Positions 10,853-20,814 are shown, counted from the first letter of the stretch. The stretch: 35,843 nucleotides of DNA from Phoronis australis (GCA_002633005.1 NMRA01000862.1:17052-52894); one strand, 5' to 3'. Notes: generated by a model from the letters alone, not told the origin. Translations and numbers: made by a program.

Positions 10853-11307
10853 NNNNNNNNNNNNNNNNNNNNNNNNNNNNNNNNNNNNNNNNNNNNNNNN
10901 NNNNNNNNNNNNNNNNNNNNNNNNNNNNNNNNNNNNNNNNNNNNNNNNNNNNNNNNNNNNNNNNNNNNNNNNNNNNNNNNNNNNNNNNNNNNNNNNNNNN
11001 NNNNNNNNNNNNNNNNNNNNNNNNNNNNNNNNNNNNNNNNNNNNNNNNNNNNNNNNNNNNNNNNNNNNNNNNNNNNNNNNNNNNNNNNNNNNNNNNNNNN
11101 NNNNNNNNNNNNNNNNNNNNNNNNNNNNNNNNNNNNNNNNNNNNNNNNNNNNNNNNNNNNNNNNNNNNNNNNNNNNNNNNNNNNNNNNNNNNNNNNNNNN
11201 NNNNNNNNNNNNNNNNNNNNNNNNNNNNNNNNNNNNNNNNNNNNNNNNNNNNNNNNNNNNNNNNNNNNNNNNNNNNNNNNNNNNNNNNNNNNNNNNNNNN
11301 NNNNNNN
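10853..11307. other. Assembly gap (455 N)
   Basis: The run of N falls inside the LINE. The RT frame before the gap and the C-terminal frame after it do not agree modulo three, so the N count is probably arbitrary or a frameshift is hidden in it. Confidence 1.
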
Positions 11308-11774
11308 ATATCACTTTTTAAACAAAGATGCAAAGATATTGATCAGCAAAAATGGCAAGATATTTTGAACAATTCGATTAAGCTGGAAACTTACAGAACT
11401 TTTAAGTTAAATATATGTTTTGAAAACTATTTAGATGTAATTGACAATGTAAATGTTAGATCTGATATGGTGAGATTGAGATGTTCAGCGCATGCACTAA
11501 TGATTGAAAAGGGTAGACACTTGAAACTTAACAGAACAGAAAGGTTACGCCCTCTCTGTGTTAGGACATATATCGAGTCAGAATATCATTTTGTTATCGA
11601 ATGCCCATTCTACGATGACCATAGGAAACGATATTTGCCTGCTACAACAATCCCAATGTTACAAAATTCAACAGACTCATGACTATGGAGGAAAAAGATC
11701 TTATATGGTCAACATGTAAATATGTTCATTTCGCATTCAAGCGAAGAAGAATTCGGTTTACTTCTAGTGTTTGA
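11308..11774 (+). pseudogene. LINE ORF2 C-terminal fragment with one frameshift
   Basis: The frame contains RLRCSAHALMIEKGRHLKLN, then ERLRPLCVR, EYHFVIECPFYDDHRK, the C-terminal zinc-knuckle-like motif of LINE ORF2. The frame closes at TGA 11680-11682. A one-base shift in the A run at 11663-11666 restores a frame ending KYVHFAFKRRRIRF, typical of the end of these proteins, with a stop at 11772-11774. A single-base deletion in the homopolymer is therefore likely. Confidence 0.85.
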
Positions 11775-11855
11775 CACTTATCTTTATTGTATTTGATGAT
11801 TTGATTGTAACAAGGGCCGGAGGCCTAGTTATTGAATAAAATATACATATATAAT

Positions 11856-12575
11856 ATAATATTATTAGATATTGTAAGTAAGTATAATATTCATTCCACA
11901 GTCCAAAGAAATAATTTTCAAAGAAATAAGATCACCCCCTTCGTGGGGATACTCGCTTTGTCATACCTCCTTATTCGAACCAAAAAATTGGTACGGTATA
12001 ACAAGCTTTAACAAAATCAATCTTGATCTTTGTAGACAATGAATCAAAGTTACAATAATAGAGGTCAAGCGTTTGGTCTTTTTTGATTTCACGCATACAA
12101 ATTCAACTAAAAATACGCATTTTTGGCTGCCAAGTGTCAAGTACTTGTTGTAATTGCTCAGTAATATAAAATACAAACAGTGACTGAATGTTTTTAATAG
12201 GCTGTAGAAACATTTTTAGATTACAGAATTACCTTATTTACAGTTTCTTTGCTCTCAGACTGGTTGGTTGTATCAGAGTTGTCAGACTCTTAGTGCAGCG
12301 GGTATTTTCATCAAGTGACACCTTGTGGCGCTGCAGTGCTTGATCTTCCTGTTTATGGAAACATGTCTGCTGTAGTGGGCAGTTTTAAAGGTATTCCCCA
12401 TGACAATGCTCATATGATGAGGTCTTTATCAATGTGGGAAGCTACGCAAGAAGTGTAGCAGAGCATTTGCAATCTGCTAGACAGTAATGTGAGTTAGCCA
12501 GATTTTGAATATGAAGTTAACCTGTCCAGAGTGGGCGCGTATGATATCTTGCTCGGAGCACACATGCAGAAGTGC
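11856..12575 (-). repeat. Inner left arm of a large imperfect palindrome
   Basis: The reverse complement aligns along its whole length with about 12748-13470. Matching blocks include TTTGCTCTCAGACTGGTTGGTTG (12249 onward against 13054-13076), GAGCAATTACAACAAGTAC, GAAATCA.AAAAGACCAAA and TTTGAATATGAA. The estimated identity is 70-80 percent with indels. The block between the arms (about 12576-12747) has no inverted partner and would form the loop. Confidence 0.85.
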
Positions 12576-12747
12576 ACCTTGACCAGCTCTCTTCATAAGA
12601 AGCCGGTGGATGTGCTGATGCTCCAAACACATTCGGGGCAGACACCCCATGCCACGAAATGTCACGAATTGCACGTTTCCCTCACGAGATCGCACGTGTG
12701 TGTGTCAATGCCCGAGAGAGCATTTATTTCAAAAAAATAAAGCGAAC

Positions 12748-13720
12748 AATATGTTGTGAATCCGTGCATCGAACGCTATATCAAACACGCATAATCTGGA
12801 TAGAGTGAGTTCATATTCAAAAACTGGCTCACTCACATCATAAATATATCGTACATGCTCGGATGCACTTGTTGTGCATCTTCCCGCTATGATTGACAAC
12901 TCTTCATTTGAACAGTTTCATAGAGAATTCCTTTTGAAGCTTCACACAACAGCAGCCATATTTTCATGAACAGGAAGTTCTAATAAATGTAGCTCCAAAG
13001 GTTTTACTTGTTGCAATTACCATGTAGACTAAGAGTGTGATGACAGCTGCGATTCAACCAACCAGTCTGAGAGCAAATGAACTGTAAACAAGATAATTCT
13101 GCACACTAAATTAAGTCTCCACTGGCAATTAAGAAACTGTCGCTATTTTTTACTTTAAATTGTTGAGCAATTACAACAAGTACATTTTGCAACCGAAAAG
13201 GTGCATTTTCAGTTGAATTTATACATGCATGCATGAAATCAGAAAAGACCAAATGTTTGACCTTTATTATCGTCATTTTTATGCATCGTCTAAAAATTTC
13301 AAGAGTCATTATGCTACAGGTGTACAGTTTTCTATATCCTAACCAATATTTATTTTGAATTTGGGTACTTAAATTACATGCGAGTGGTACGACAAAACGA
13401 GTGGGCTAATTTCATTTCTTTGAAATTTGTAGTTTGGGACTGGGAGATGAATATTATATACAGTGTATGTCTACACAGTGTAAAATACATGTATCAATCC
13501 CTTATATACACGGATTAATGCTATTTCAAAAAGATTTCATTTTGAGCTGGAATTTTTCCACCTTTCAAGTAAAAATTTCAGGATAACGTAGATGACAATG
13601 AGTGTTTTATGGTGGTTGTTGTCGTTTGAGGTGGATATGAATCCACTGTTAAATTTTCAGCCAAATCCTTGATGGGTCATGTAGATTTTTTTTATTCCTT
13701 AGGTTCTCTCAGCAACTGCT
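12748..13720 (+). repeat. Right arm of a large imperfect palindrome
   Basis: This is the inverted partner of 11856-12575 (inner part) and of 10330-10516 (outer part). The outer half, from about 13335 on, also occurs in direct orientation at 19870-20235. It therefore belongs to a dispersed family of which two copies lie head to head here. The family is not recognised. Coding-like remnants in both arms are described under findings. Confidence 0.85.
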
Positions 13721-15044
13721 TCTTAGCGACTGGTTGCCTGTACATGTGTATGGACATCACTGTTCATTTGCAAACAAAACTAAATGGTTGGTGGGACAAA
13801 TATTGGTACACGGATACCTTGATCGGTCTCCATAAACAACATGAACATTAGTGTTAGTATATTGTGTGGCGCCGCAACTTTTCTTAAGGTATGTCTATTG
13901 GGTAATATTGGTCGGGGTCACATCTGAGAAATGCATGATCGAGAATCAACTTGACCTGCTTGGCGTGAGCATTACTTGTTGGGATGGGGATGCCTAAAGC
14001 TAATTTCTCGCGTGCTTTGCGAGATCATCTAGTCGTCCCATGTCAACAATGCGTCTATGTACAGTAATCGAGAATCGACTACATCTGCTTGGCATTTAAA
14101 GGGTACTTGTTTTTACGGCAAAAAAGCATTTTTGGAATCATTGTTGCATGGGTAACACTTCTTAAATTCATTAGCTTTGACCAGATTTTCAGATATTATT
14201 ACAAATCACCAATTCCCTTCCGGACTTACGCTGAAGTCAAGACATGTGTATTTACCAGCACTCAGCTAATAGTAAGACGTGGCCTTGGCGGCGAACCATA
14301 AGGGACTGGAGGTTATAGCCGCCACTTATTTCAATGCTGCGCCTCCCATGGTGGGGAATGATTCACCATTTCACCTTAGTACAAACCATATGACAAAAAC
14401 ATTGCTTGACAATTCAGTTCCCATATTTCCCTGACCTTATCATGTAGCCAACTCTTACAGTGTTCCCTCGTGCATTTTGGGGTTTGGCAGTTAGCTAATG
14501 TGAAATGTATACCACAAACGTCTAACTGAATGAGCACTTTTTATGCCGAATAGTCTGGATTTTTTTTAATTTTGAAGGAAAACTTCCCGCAAAATTGATG
14601 TAATGGGTGGAAGACATTTGGTCAAGTGACAATCAATTGCAATAGCGAACTGGCCAATTATTATTAAGACAGGGAGGAGGGAGGATATGGGCATCGCACT
14701 CTAAGCACTTGAATAATCAAACAATGAGTTCGATTTCCAAGATAGCGAACTTTCGTCGGTTTTGAAGCCGTATAAACTCGACACACTTGCACGGGAAACG
14801 CTGCAGACACAACCAACATTACCCAGGGGTGGCCAATATTCCCAAAATAGAGCTTAATAATCACTGACAAAGGTCACAGTAAACTTGGGCTACTCGTATT
14901 CGCTATTGCCATGATGGAATGAGCTCGGTCTAAACACAATGCATACGCCTACGTCGTAGCAGTTGATCTGGGCCTGGCATCATTCGCCCTAGAATTAAAG
15001 GAAGCAGTTTGTTCATTATTAATGGTATTTGTGAGTACACTTAC
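13721..15044. other. Candidate intron of the TSP1 gene, no exon recognised
   Basis: Short ORFs at 13669-13851 and 14089-14301 and on the minus strand at 14664-14870 have no recognisable domain. A small direct duplication (ATCGAGAATC followed by CTGCTTGGC) occurs at about 13938 and 14067. Nothing else is supported. Confidence 0.4.
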
Positions 15045-15294
15045 AAGGTGACGAGTCTTTCATCGTAACTCCATTTTTTATGTTTGGTCGAAACACGATT
15101 CCTTGAAATGAGCCGAATAAATTGTGGCTCCCGACTGAAAATCGTACGCTCCACAATGAAATTCCACACTCTCGTGTGGAGGACAAACCGATGCCATTTC
15201 TGTGCAACTTTCACGCATTTAGGAAATTCAAACAAAGAAACGTTCTCAGTCAAGTTTCCGTTACTACAGCCTCCACAAAAGCACATTTTCATGT
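15045..15294 (-). pseudogene. THAP-domain exon remnant
   Basis: On the minus strand an acceptor-like CCTTTTTCAG (about 15304-15295) precedes ATG at 15292. The frame reads MKMCFCGGCSNGN, then VSLFEFPK, then KWHRFV, the C-x4-C, F-x-FP and W core of a THAP zinc finger. The expected C-x2-H part appears one frame away as ATIYSAHFKESCFDQT, with Tyr (TAT) where Cys is required. A third frame then gives KNGVTMKDSSP before a GTAAGT donor (15044-15039). The zinc site is broken by the Cys-to-Tyr change and the domain by frameshifts. THAP domains occur in DNA-binding host proteins and in P-element-type transposases. The source here is not known. Confidence 0.65.
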
Positions 15295-15785
15295 CTGAAA
15301 AAGGCGGCTCTCCGCGGACTATGCTCACAACTCCTCAGTATCGCTCTGGCAAAAACAACAACGGCGGGGACGGTGTTACACCCATTACGTACAACCCCGA
15401 TAACAGAAAAAAAATATATTTGTTTTAAGTTTTTGGCTTGTTTCTTAGCAACAGGTATACTAAAGGCTATTAGATCACCTAAGATGTATTAATAAAATTC
15501 TTTTTGAGACACAGGTTCATGGTGGGAACTCTTTGAAACTTAATGGGCTGTGCGCTTCTTCAGTTTCCCATCCGAGAAAACCAACAATGTACAAAGCGTC
15601 ATAGAAGAAAGCGGGTGCCAGCGGCAGAAACAACGATACTTGTGCAGCGAGACTCTGTGCAGATACGTCGAAGGGAACGTCGTATACGTATACGTGTAGG
15701 TACCTAAAAGTTTGCACAGAGATTTAACAATGAGGGATTGTGTGCAAATGATATGTAATTCACGTTTCACGTTGTGTCTTTACAG
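15295..15785. other. Candidate intron end of the TSP1 gene
   Basis: Overlapping ORFs on both strands at 15517-15770 show no known domain. The stretch ends in a strong acceptor (TTTCACGTTGTGTCTTTACAG). Confidence 0.35.
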
Positions 15786-15883
15786 GTCGCCCAGACATTG
15801 CACACCAACTGTCCAGTATTTTGCGAAGGTTCAGTGCTGAGAGTTCAGCAGATCCTATCCACTATCTGGCTGCGATAACTTAA
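15786..15883 (+). CDS. Candidate terminal exon of the TSP1 gene
   Basis: A strong acceptor ends at 15785. In phase 1, the phase in which the four-TSP1 exon ends, C|GT gives Arg. The frame then reads RPDIAHQLSSILRRF and stops at TAA 15881-15883, 32 codons in all. Two overlapping AATAAA signals follow 360 bp later at 16241-16250, which fits a terminal exon with a 3' UTR. There is no domain and no transmembrane segment, so the protein would end in a short soluble tail. The call rests only on the splice signal, the phase match and the poly(A) signal. A competing acceptor lies at 9721-9722. Confidence is limited. Confidence 0.4.
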
Positions 15884-16260
15884 ATCATATTTCCCAAGGT
15901 GCCTGATTGATCGTCGAGGTCACCAAGATTTCAGTATCCACCTCCTTTGAATTTTATCCCGTCATTTGCAAATGCTCGATGCCAGTTGCTTGACCTTGAC
16001 TTGTACAGCATGATAGCGGAAGTGCGAGTAAACCATACAATCCTCTGTGGAGGGAAGAATTATAAGTTCTGGTGAAATTATATATTTACCCACACACACG
16101 AACTCCATGCAGAAATCTGCGTACTGTATTTATGTGTAATCGTTGCATTGTGGGTAAAAACGTCACGTGGATATTTTGTGGGTGTAAGACTGTAGTTGAA
16201 TTTTGTCAACATTTATTTTGATGTTTAAATATATGTGACTAATAAATAAAACCAAAAGAT
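15884..16260 (+). other. Putative 3' UTR of the TSP1 gene
   Basis: This is AT-rich non-coding sequence between the candidate stop at 15883 and the poly(A) signals. It stands or falls with the terminal exon call. Confidence 0.35.
16241..16250 (+). terminator. Poly(A) signal, overlapping AATAAA pair
   Basis: AATAAATAAA contains two AATAAA hexamers. A T/G-containing stretch (AAATGTTGTCTAGTTTC) follows about 25 bp downstream, as expected for a cleavage region. Confidence 0.45.
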
Positions 16261-17522
16261 TAGGATACTGGTAAAATGTTGTCTAGTTTCATTTGCAAGG
16301 TATTCAAAACTTCCCGAAATGGTAAAAAGAAAATTCAACAACTTTAACGGTCTACTGTGCTGGCCATTTACTGGCCTACGTTAATGACTACATTGGGTAT
16401 CCTGTCAAAATTATGTTGCTTTTGGATGAACGAATTCTGTATTCGTATGAACATGCACGCGTTCTGTCAAAGCATTACATTTCCTTCGTACATATACATG
16501 TAGAAATACCATTAATTAATGATGGAATTACAGTACAAAAATATATACAAGTATTTCAAATGTAAAACAGTTACGTAATAACATTGCGTCATTTAACCAA
16601 AGGCTAGACATCGCTACAGATAAATGTAGGTCTTCCTCGCAAACGGATTATGAAAACAAAGTTTCTCCAATTTTGGGTACACCAAGCTGAACTCCGGAAA
16701 TATTCCATAATTAACCCGAACAATTCACCTTACAGTGCCCAGAGACAAAATATCAGGTATTCCAAGCTGCTTTCATGTTACATGGCGAAAAAACGACAAC
16801 TCAAAGTACCTTGGACGGCAGATGTGATTTTACAATTCCAAACTGCTTTCATACATGTATTACATGTACATGGAGAAAAAACGACAACTCAAAGTACCTT
16901 AGACGGCAGATGTGATTTTATAATTCTCAGGGGTCTTTTTTATGAAAAGTGATCGAAGTCTTAAGACAGAAATTGTTTTTTTTTTGTAAGATAATAATTT
17001 GGTCTTAAAGCTCTACTTGAATTTTTCTGAAAAAATATCGAATATCATATGAGCAAAAGAGCAGCCCTTGAGATTATACACATAACTGATAGTCACTGAT
17101 ATATTTTTATCGATTATTTCTAAACTGTAATGGGCTCATTATTACATGGTTAAATTTTCATTCAGTGAAGTGGGAACGTCTGAGTCTTAAATTACTGTCA
17201 TCAAATAGTCTTTAGGATTCTCACATTAGCAAAATTGAACTTCATCAAATTACGCTCTTCAAAACTAAGGTGACACCAAATTTGTTACCAAAATGCAAAC
17301 CTTAACAGCATATAACAGTACCGTAAAGTTTAAATGAACCAGAGAGGTTACGGAAATGACTAGTTCAGCCCTAAGAGAAATAATTTCAACGTTTCAAAAG
17401 ATTTCTACCCTAAACACACAAAGGTTTTACAATACGGACCCCTCACACCTGCAAGGATAATTTCTTCGGGTATTCATTAAAAATTATAATTTTTATATAT
17501 GTATAATTAATTGGATATTTCG
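16261..17522. other. Intergenic sequence with a short tandem duplication
   Basis: The ORF at 16650-16952 consists largely of the tandem duplication at 16760-16935 and has no known domain. No other structure is seen. Confidence 0.5.
16760..16935. repeat. Two-copy tandem duplication, 76-88 bp unit
   Basis: The blocks TTCCAA.CTGCTTTCAT and GAAAAAACGACAACTCAAAG, then GACGGCAGATGTGATTTTA, occur twice, 76 bp apart at the left end and 88 bp apart at the right. The second unit carries a 12-bp ACATGTATTAC-type insertion. The copies are almost identical, so the duplication is young. Confidence 0.85.
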
Positions 17523-17725
17523 TGCCGTTTGATACAACTACATTCTTCAGTAAAAATTCAGAATGCAGTGACATTTACGAAAAATGCAATAAAACTACTC
17601 CAAGTATATAAAGGCTTTCCGAAATTTGCAGATAGAGGTTTTTTGATAGATATAAAATGGGCAAACATCAATCACGAGCTTTGAAGTGTACAATGGATAG
17701 CTCATCACATTGGTTGTACTGTAAG
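17523..17725 (+). repeat. Dispersed repeat, copy 2 of 2 in the window
   Basis: This is the direct-orientation partner of 6276-6473. It lies just beyond the 3' end of the minus-strand L1/Tx1-like element and is a separate family. Confidence 0.75.
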
Positions 17726-17832
17726 CCTTTCCATAAAAATTTAGAAATCAGTACATCCATTCCTTCACGCATGCACACCTCTGGAGAGACCATTCTCGTA
17801 TCTCGTATATAGTAAACAACTGATTCATGGAG

Positions 17833-19400
17833 TTAACGTGAACAATAAAATTTTCGCAGAGAAGCTGTCATATAAAAAAATTTTATATGCAATTAATTTT
17901 TCACCGTTATAGTACTCATAAACATATGTACCAAAATAGTGAATAGGTTTATTTTTGTGACATCTCTCCTTGTAAACGTACTGTTTGGCTAGTAAAGGCA
18001 AAAGTTAAACAGAAAATCATGTGTCTCATAAAGTCCAAGAGTGACACGTTTGTATAAGAGACAGTTGGGAAGCTGAATGAGACACTTTTGAAGTAGTTTT
18101 CTGAATTCCATCAAAAATTCTTATACAGGGCGACATTCCCAAAAAAGGTGTGACGGCGTCTCTCGAGCTATATTACAAAAGGAACATAAACTAGAATCCC
18201 CATCATGGATTTTGACTACAAAATTATCTGTTGCAATAATCCTGTGTAATATTCTAAATTGGAACCATTTAATCTTGGGATCCTATGTAATTTCAACCCT
18301 TCAAATCTTTTCGTAAGTAATCTCTAAATGCATGGAAAGAGAATAGACATTAACACTTTTAAATTTATTTTGAAATAAATTTCTTTGAACCCTCCTTAGA
18401 ACAGAAACAACACCATTATATTCTACGAATTTGATTTTTACAACGAACCCCTTTATCAAATGGTTTAAACTAACGAAATCGCCATCAGAGGTATACATGT
18501 ACATATCTCTGATAAATCTTAAGCCTTTTACAAGACTTATAAAACACTTGTGCCTCCGATCTTCAAGTTGCTATTAAAACAGGAAAGTTGGTTCAAAAAG
18601 TCCTCTGCTCGCAACAATTATTTTCGTATGGAAAGATGTCATACTTTCAAATGCATCGCGGCAGTGGGAATTATCAAATAGAGTTAACTTCGACTTAATA
18701 AAGTCATCTCGAAATGAAGCAAAATTCTTTGAGAACGGGTAGAGTGAATGCAGTAAGTCACCGCTTTAAGACACGGGACTTTTAAGATATCGAGTGGCAA
18801 TTTTTTATTTTTTCCCGAAAGTGCATGTATGTATATTAACCATTTGAAGTCCCCTTGATCAAGTCCTAAACAGGCCGTAGTTCGTTTAATTTTATCATTA
18901 CGAGCCTGCCATACAAATCTAAAAAATGCCGTATTCAATTCATCCAAGACTTTTACTGGTGGATTTGACAACAAAATTTTAAATTTAAAAATAGCTAACT
19001 GTTAAATTCATCGCTTCCAACTTTTTAATTAAATACTTAATATCAAGTTATTCTGGCAATAAAGTCTTTATGCGTCATACTATCCAATGCAGTGTCAAAA
19101 TCCACCCCAAAAAGATTTCTTTGTCCAAGACAGACTTTCTTTTGTAGGAATCACGTCATCACTACCAGTTTTACTTCCAAACGATATGGCTTTTGTTTTA
19201 TCCACATTCACTTGGAGACCGGAGACACTACTAAACAAATGTAATACATCCAATGTCTAAGTCAATGACAAATTCGACCCACCCAACGTAATTGATGTGT
19301 CGCCCGCAAATTGCGAAAGCAAATATTCCTTATTTCCTGCAACTGCACAGCAGTATTTCTATTATTCTTTATTATATACGCCAAAAAGTAATGTCGTCTG
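17833..19400 (-). mobile_element. L1/Tx1-like LINE ORF2 remnant
   Basis: Reading the minus strand from about 19.33 kb downward, fragments appear in the order of an L1-type ORF2. NKEYLLSQFAGDTSI is the catalytic block with Gly in place of Asp. LFSSVSGLQVNVDKTKAI follows. GVDFDTALDSM comes one frame away, then VLDELNTAFFRFVWQARNDK at about 18.9-18.95 kb. KIKWFQFRILHRIIATDNF, LCSFC and HLFWEC (the zinc knuckle, about 18.13-18.2 kb) and NCLLYKRVTLGLYETHDF complete the series. The end (AKQYVYKERC onward) reaches a stop near 17.83 kb. Several frameshifts and stops break the frame, so it is an old, dead copy. The 5' limit is vague. Confidence 0.88.
18684..18974 (-). pseudogene. L1/Tx1-like ORF2 fragment, post-RT region
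   Basis: This is the longest open piece of the minus-strand LINE, 96 codons. It contains PPVKVLDELNTAFFRFVWQ and NDKIKRTTACLGLDQGDFKW, matching the conserved segment after the RT palm in L1-type ORF2 (small-residue/FxFxW then KIKR, and GG/GD-xK). It ends at a stop, and the frame continues elsewhere after indels. Confidence 0.85.
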
Positions 19401-19869
19401 TTCTACGCTATTATTTGGCTACACTCCTTCACAGTGCTGCGAAAGGTAACACAGTCGAATGCTGTGTAAGAGGGCATCTCATCGGTTAAAGTAATGAAAC
19501 TGACGTCATAACAATCAGTCATTCCCAGTGGTTGGAATTTGGGAAACCCCTTTCAGTTTCCTGTTACGTAGTATGGCGACCACCCCTGACTTGAATAGTT
19601 GCAATTTATTTAATCGGACACTGATCGAAGTAACCAAAATCAAGGGAACCCTGGTACACTGGTTTAAGCCAAAAGAACTACGATGCATACAGGCGTGTGC
19701 AAGTGGTGGCGACCTATACTTCGACCAAGGGATGAGCATTGATGCCCACACAAGGAATTACGTGTGTCGTTCATCATGTTTCCACAGGAATACTTTTCAG
19801 TATAGGTGATGCTGTGTCAGAGGATAGCAAATAACCCAGCATTACACATACAAGTAATGCAACGCTTTC
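19401..19869. other. Intergenic, unassigned ORF at 19528-19809
   Basis: A 93-codon + strand ORF contains an internal ATGGCGACC in a good start context (AGTATGG). The protein has no recognisable domain and no paired splice sites. An antisense ORF overlaps it. I do not call a gene. Confidence 0.35.
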
Positions 19870-20235
19870 CAATTGCTTAGTTTGAGTTTGAGTACTTAAA
19901 TTAGGTGATACGACAAAACGAGTGAGCCTACGAAGGGGTAATTTAGTTTCTTTGAAAACTATATTTTTGGACTGCCAGCGGAAAGAATATTTTGCTTGCC
20001 TACACAGTATCGAATATTAGTCCCTAATTTACACATATTAGCGCTGTTAACAAAAGAGGTCATTGTTTAGCTGAAATTCTTGCATTTTTTAATTAATAGT
20101 TTAAGGGAGGCATAAAAGATTGACGGAAAGTTCAATCAGTGTATTGTGGTACTTGGTGTCGATTGAGGTGGATACGACGAGTCCACTGGTTAAACTTCAG
20201 GCAAATCTGTGGATTTTTTTAACCCATAGCTTTTA
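19870..20235 (+). repeat. Dispersed repeat, related to the outer palindrome arm
   Basis: It is a direct copy of about 13335-13700. Shared blocks include GTACTTAAATTA, ACGACAAAACGAGTG, TTTCTTTGAAA, GTCGATTGAGGTGGAT (GTCGTTTGAGGTGGAT in the other copy) and TCCACTG. The estimated identity is about 70 percent. It lies 200-700 bp upstream of the signal-peptide exon of the NIDO gene, so it may sit in or near that promoter. Confidence 0.75.
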
Positions 20236-20403
20236 AAAAAATTGCAACTTAAATCTGTGGAGCCATAGAACTCAGTAGTGCCAGGACCTCGCTTAAATGA
20301 AAGACTTGTGTGAGATATTGTTGTGGATTAAAATGAGGGCACGTGATTTTTAGCGTGATCCTAGAGCAGGTCCAAGCTTTTCTGAACACTACCGAGGCTA
20401 GAG

Positions 20404-20412
20404 TATTATAAA
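20404..20412 (+). promoter_or_regulatory. Possible TATA box of the NIDO/CCP gene
   Basis: TATTATAAA lies about 165 bp upstream of the ATG at 20579. A start site about 30 bp further on would give a 5' UTR of about 140 bases. That UTR would include an overlapping upstream ATG (20452), so either the start site lies downstream of it or translation is dampened. It is prediction from sequence only. Confidence 0.3.
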
Positions 20413-20578
20413 CAGCGGCGTAGTAGGTTTGGCCACGTATTTTACGCTCATATGCATACCAAAATGACGCTGTGTGATGACGTCGTGAAACGATACCAGT
20501 CAGCGCGTGATTGCGTTTCTGCTCAAAACGCGAGCGTTCTGAAACATCTGTGCTTAAACAACCAAGACATGAGAGACA

Positions 20579-20788
20579 ATGGCATCAACAGTTATTTGTT
20601 GCTTTTTATTGCTTGTCACGTCAATGATTGGCAGTATGGGTGCGCGGTGTCGATTGCAGCCGTTATCGACTTTTTACGGAATGTCTTCAGACGACGCGAC
20701 ACTACCAAACTTTGGAAGGAGATCTTCTGTATCTTTGGACATTTTTCCCCCAACGTACTTCGCTGGAAAGCCCGTTTCCACTATTTGT
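20579..20788 (+). CDS. NIDO/CCP gene, exon 1: signal peptide and start of NIDO domain
   Basis: ATG at 20579 has a favourable context (ACAATGG). Residues 1-22 form a classic signal peptide (MASTVICCFLLLVTSMIG, small residues before the likely cut at about 22). The following 48 residues contain FYGMSSDDATLP, SSVSLDIFPPTYF and GKPVSTIC, which fit the start of a NIDO domain (PxG-xxGD-xLP, SSxVxL, FPxFG, STxY). The exon ends in phase 0 at TGT|GTAAGT, a consensus donor. The next exon at 30978 starts in phase 0 with VTNDGTVNLG, completing the YVNxNGxIxFG-like strand. The encoded protein is therefore secreted. The ORF continuing past the donor to 20857 is intron read-through. Confidence 0.68.
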
Positions 20789-20814
20789 GTAAGTAGATTT
20801 AGATTTAGCAAGTC

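Larger units (their letters stand above)
10517..11855 (+). mobile_element. Non-LTR retrotransposon (LINE), 5'-truncated, inserted in a palindrome arm
   Basis: The copy begins in the middle of the reverse transcriptase domain (FVDFKAAYDS) and ends with GGGCCGGAGGCCTAGTTATTGAATAAAATATA, an AATAAA-type LINE tail. It is interrupted by an assembly gap. The left arm of the palindrome is continuous on both sides once this block is removed, so it is a later insertion. No clear target-site duplication was found. The clade is undetermined, although the C-terminal CxxC-EYHF-CP motif is common in CR1-like and related invertebrate LINEs. Confidence 0.85.

Noticed and set aside
10786-11682. ORFs running through the N gap on both strands.
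   Set aside because: They are open only because N was translated as X. Only the parts outside 10853-11307 are meaningful.
15084-15428. + strand ORF of 114 codons.
   Set aside because: Antisense shadow of the THAP-like exon. No domain of its own.
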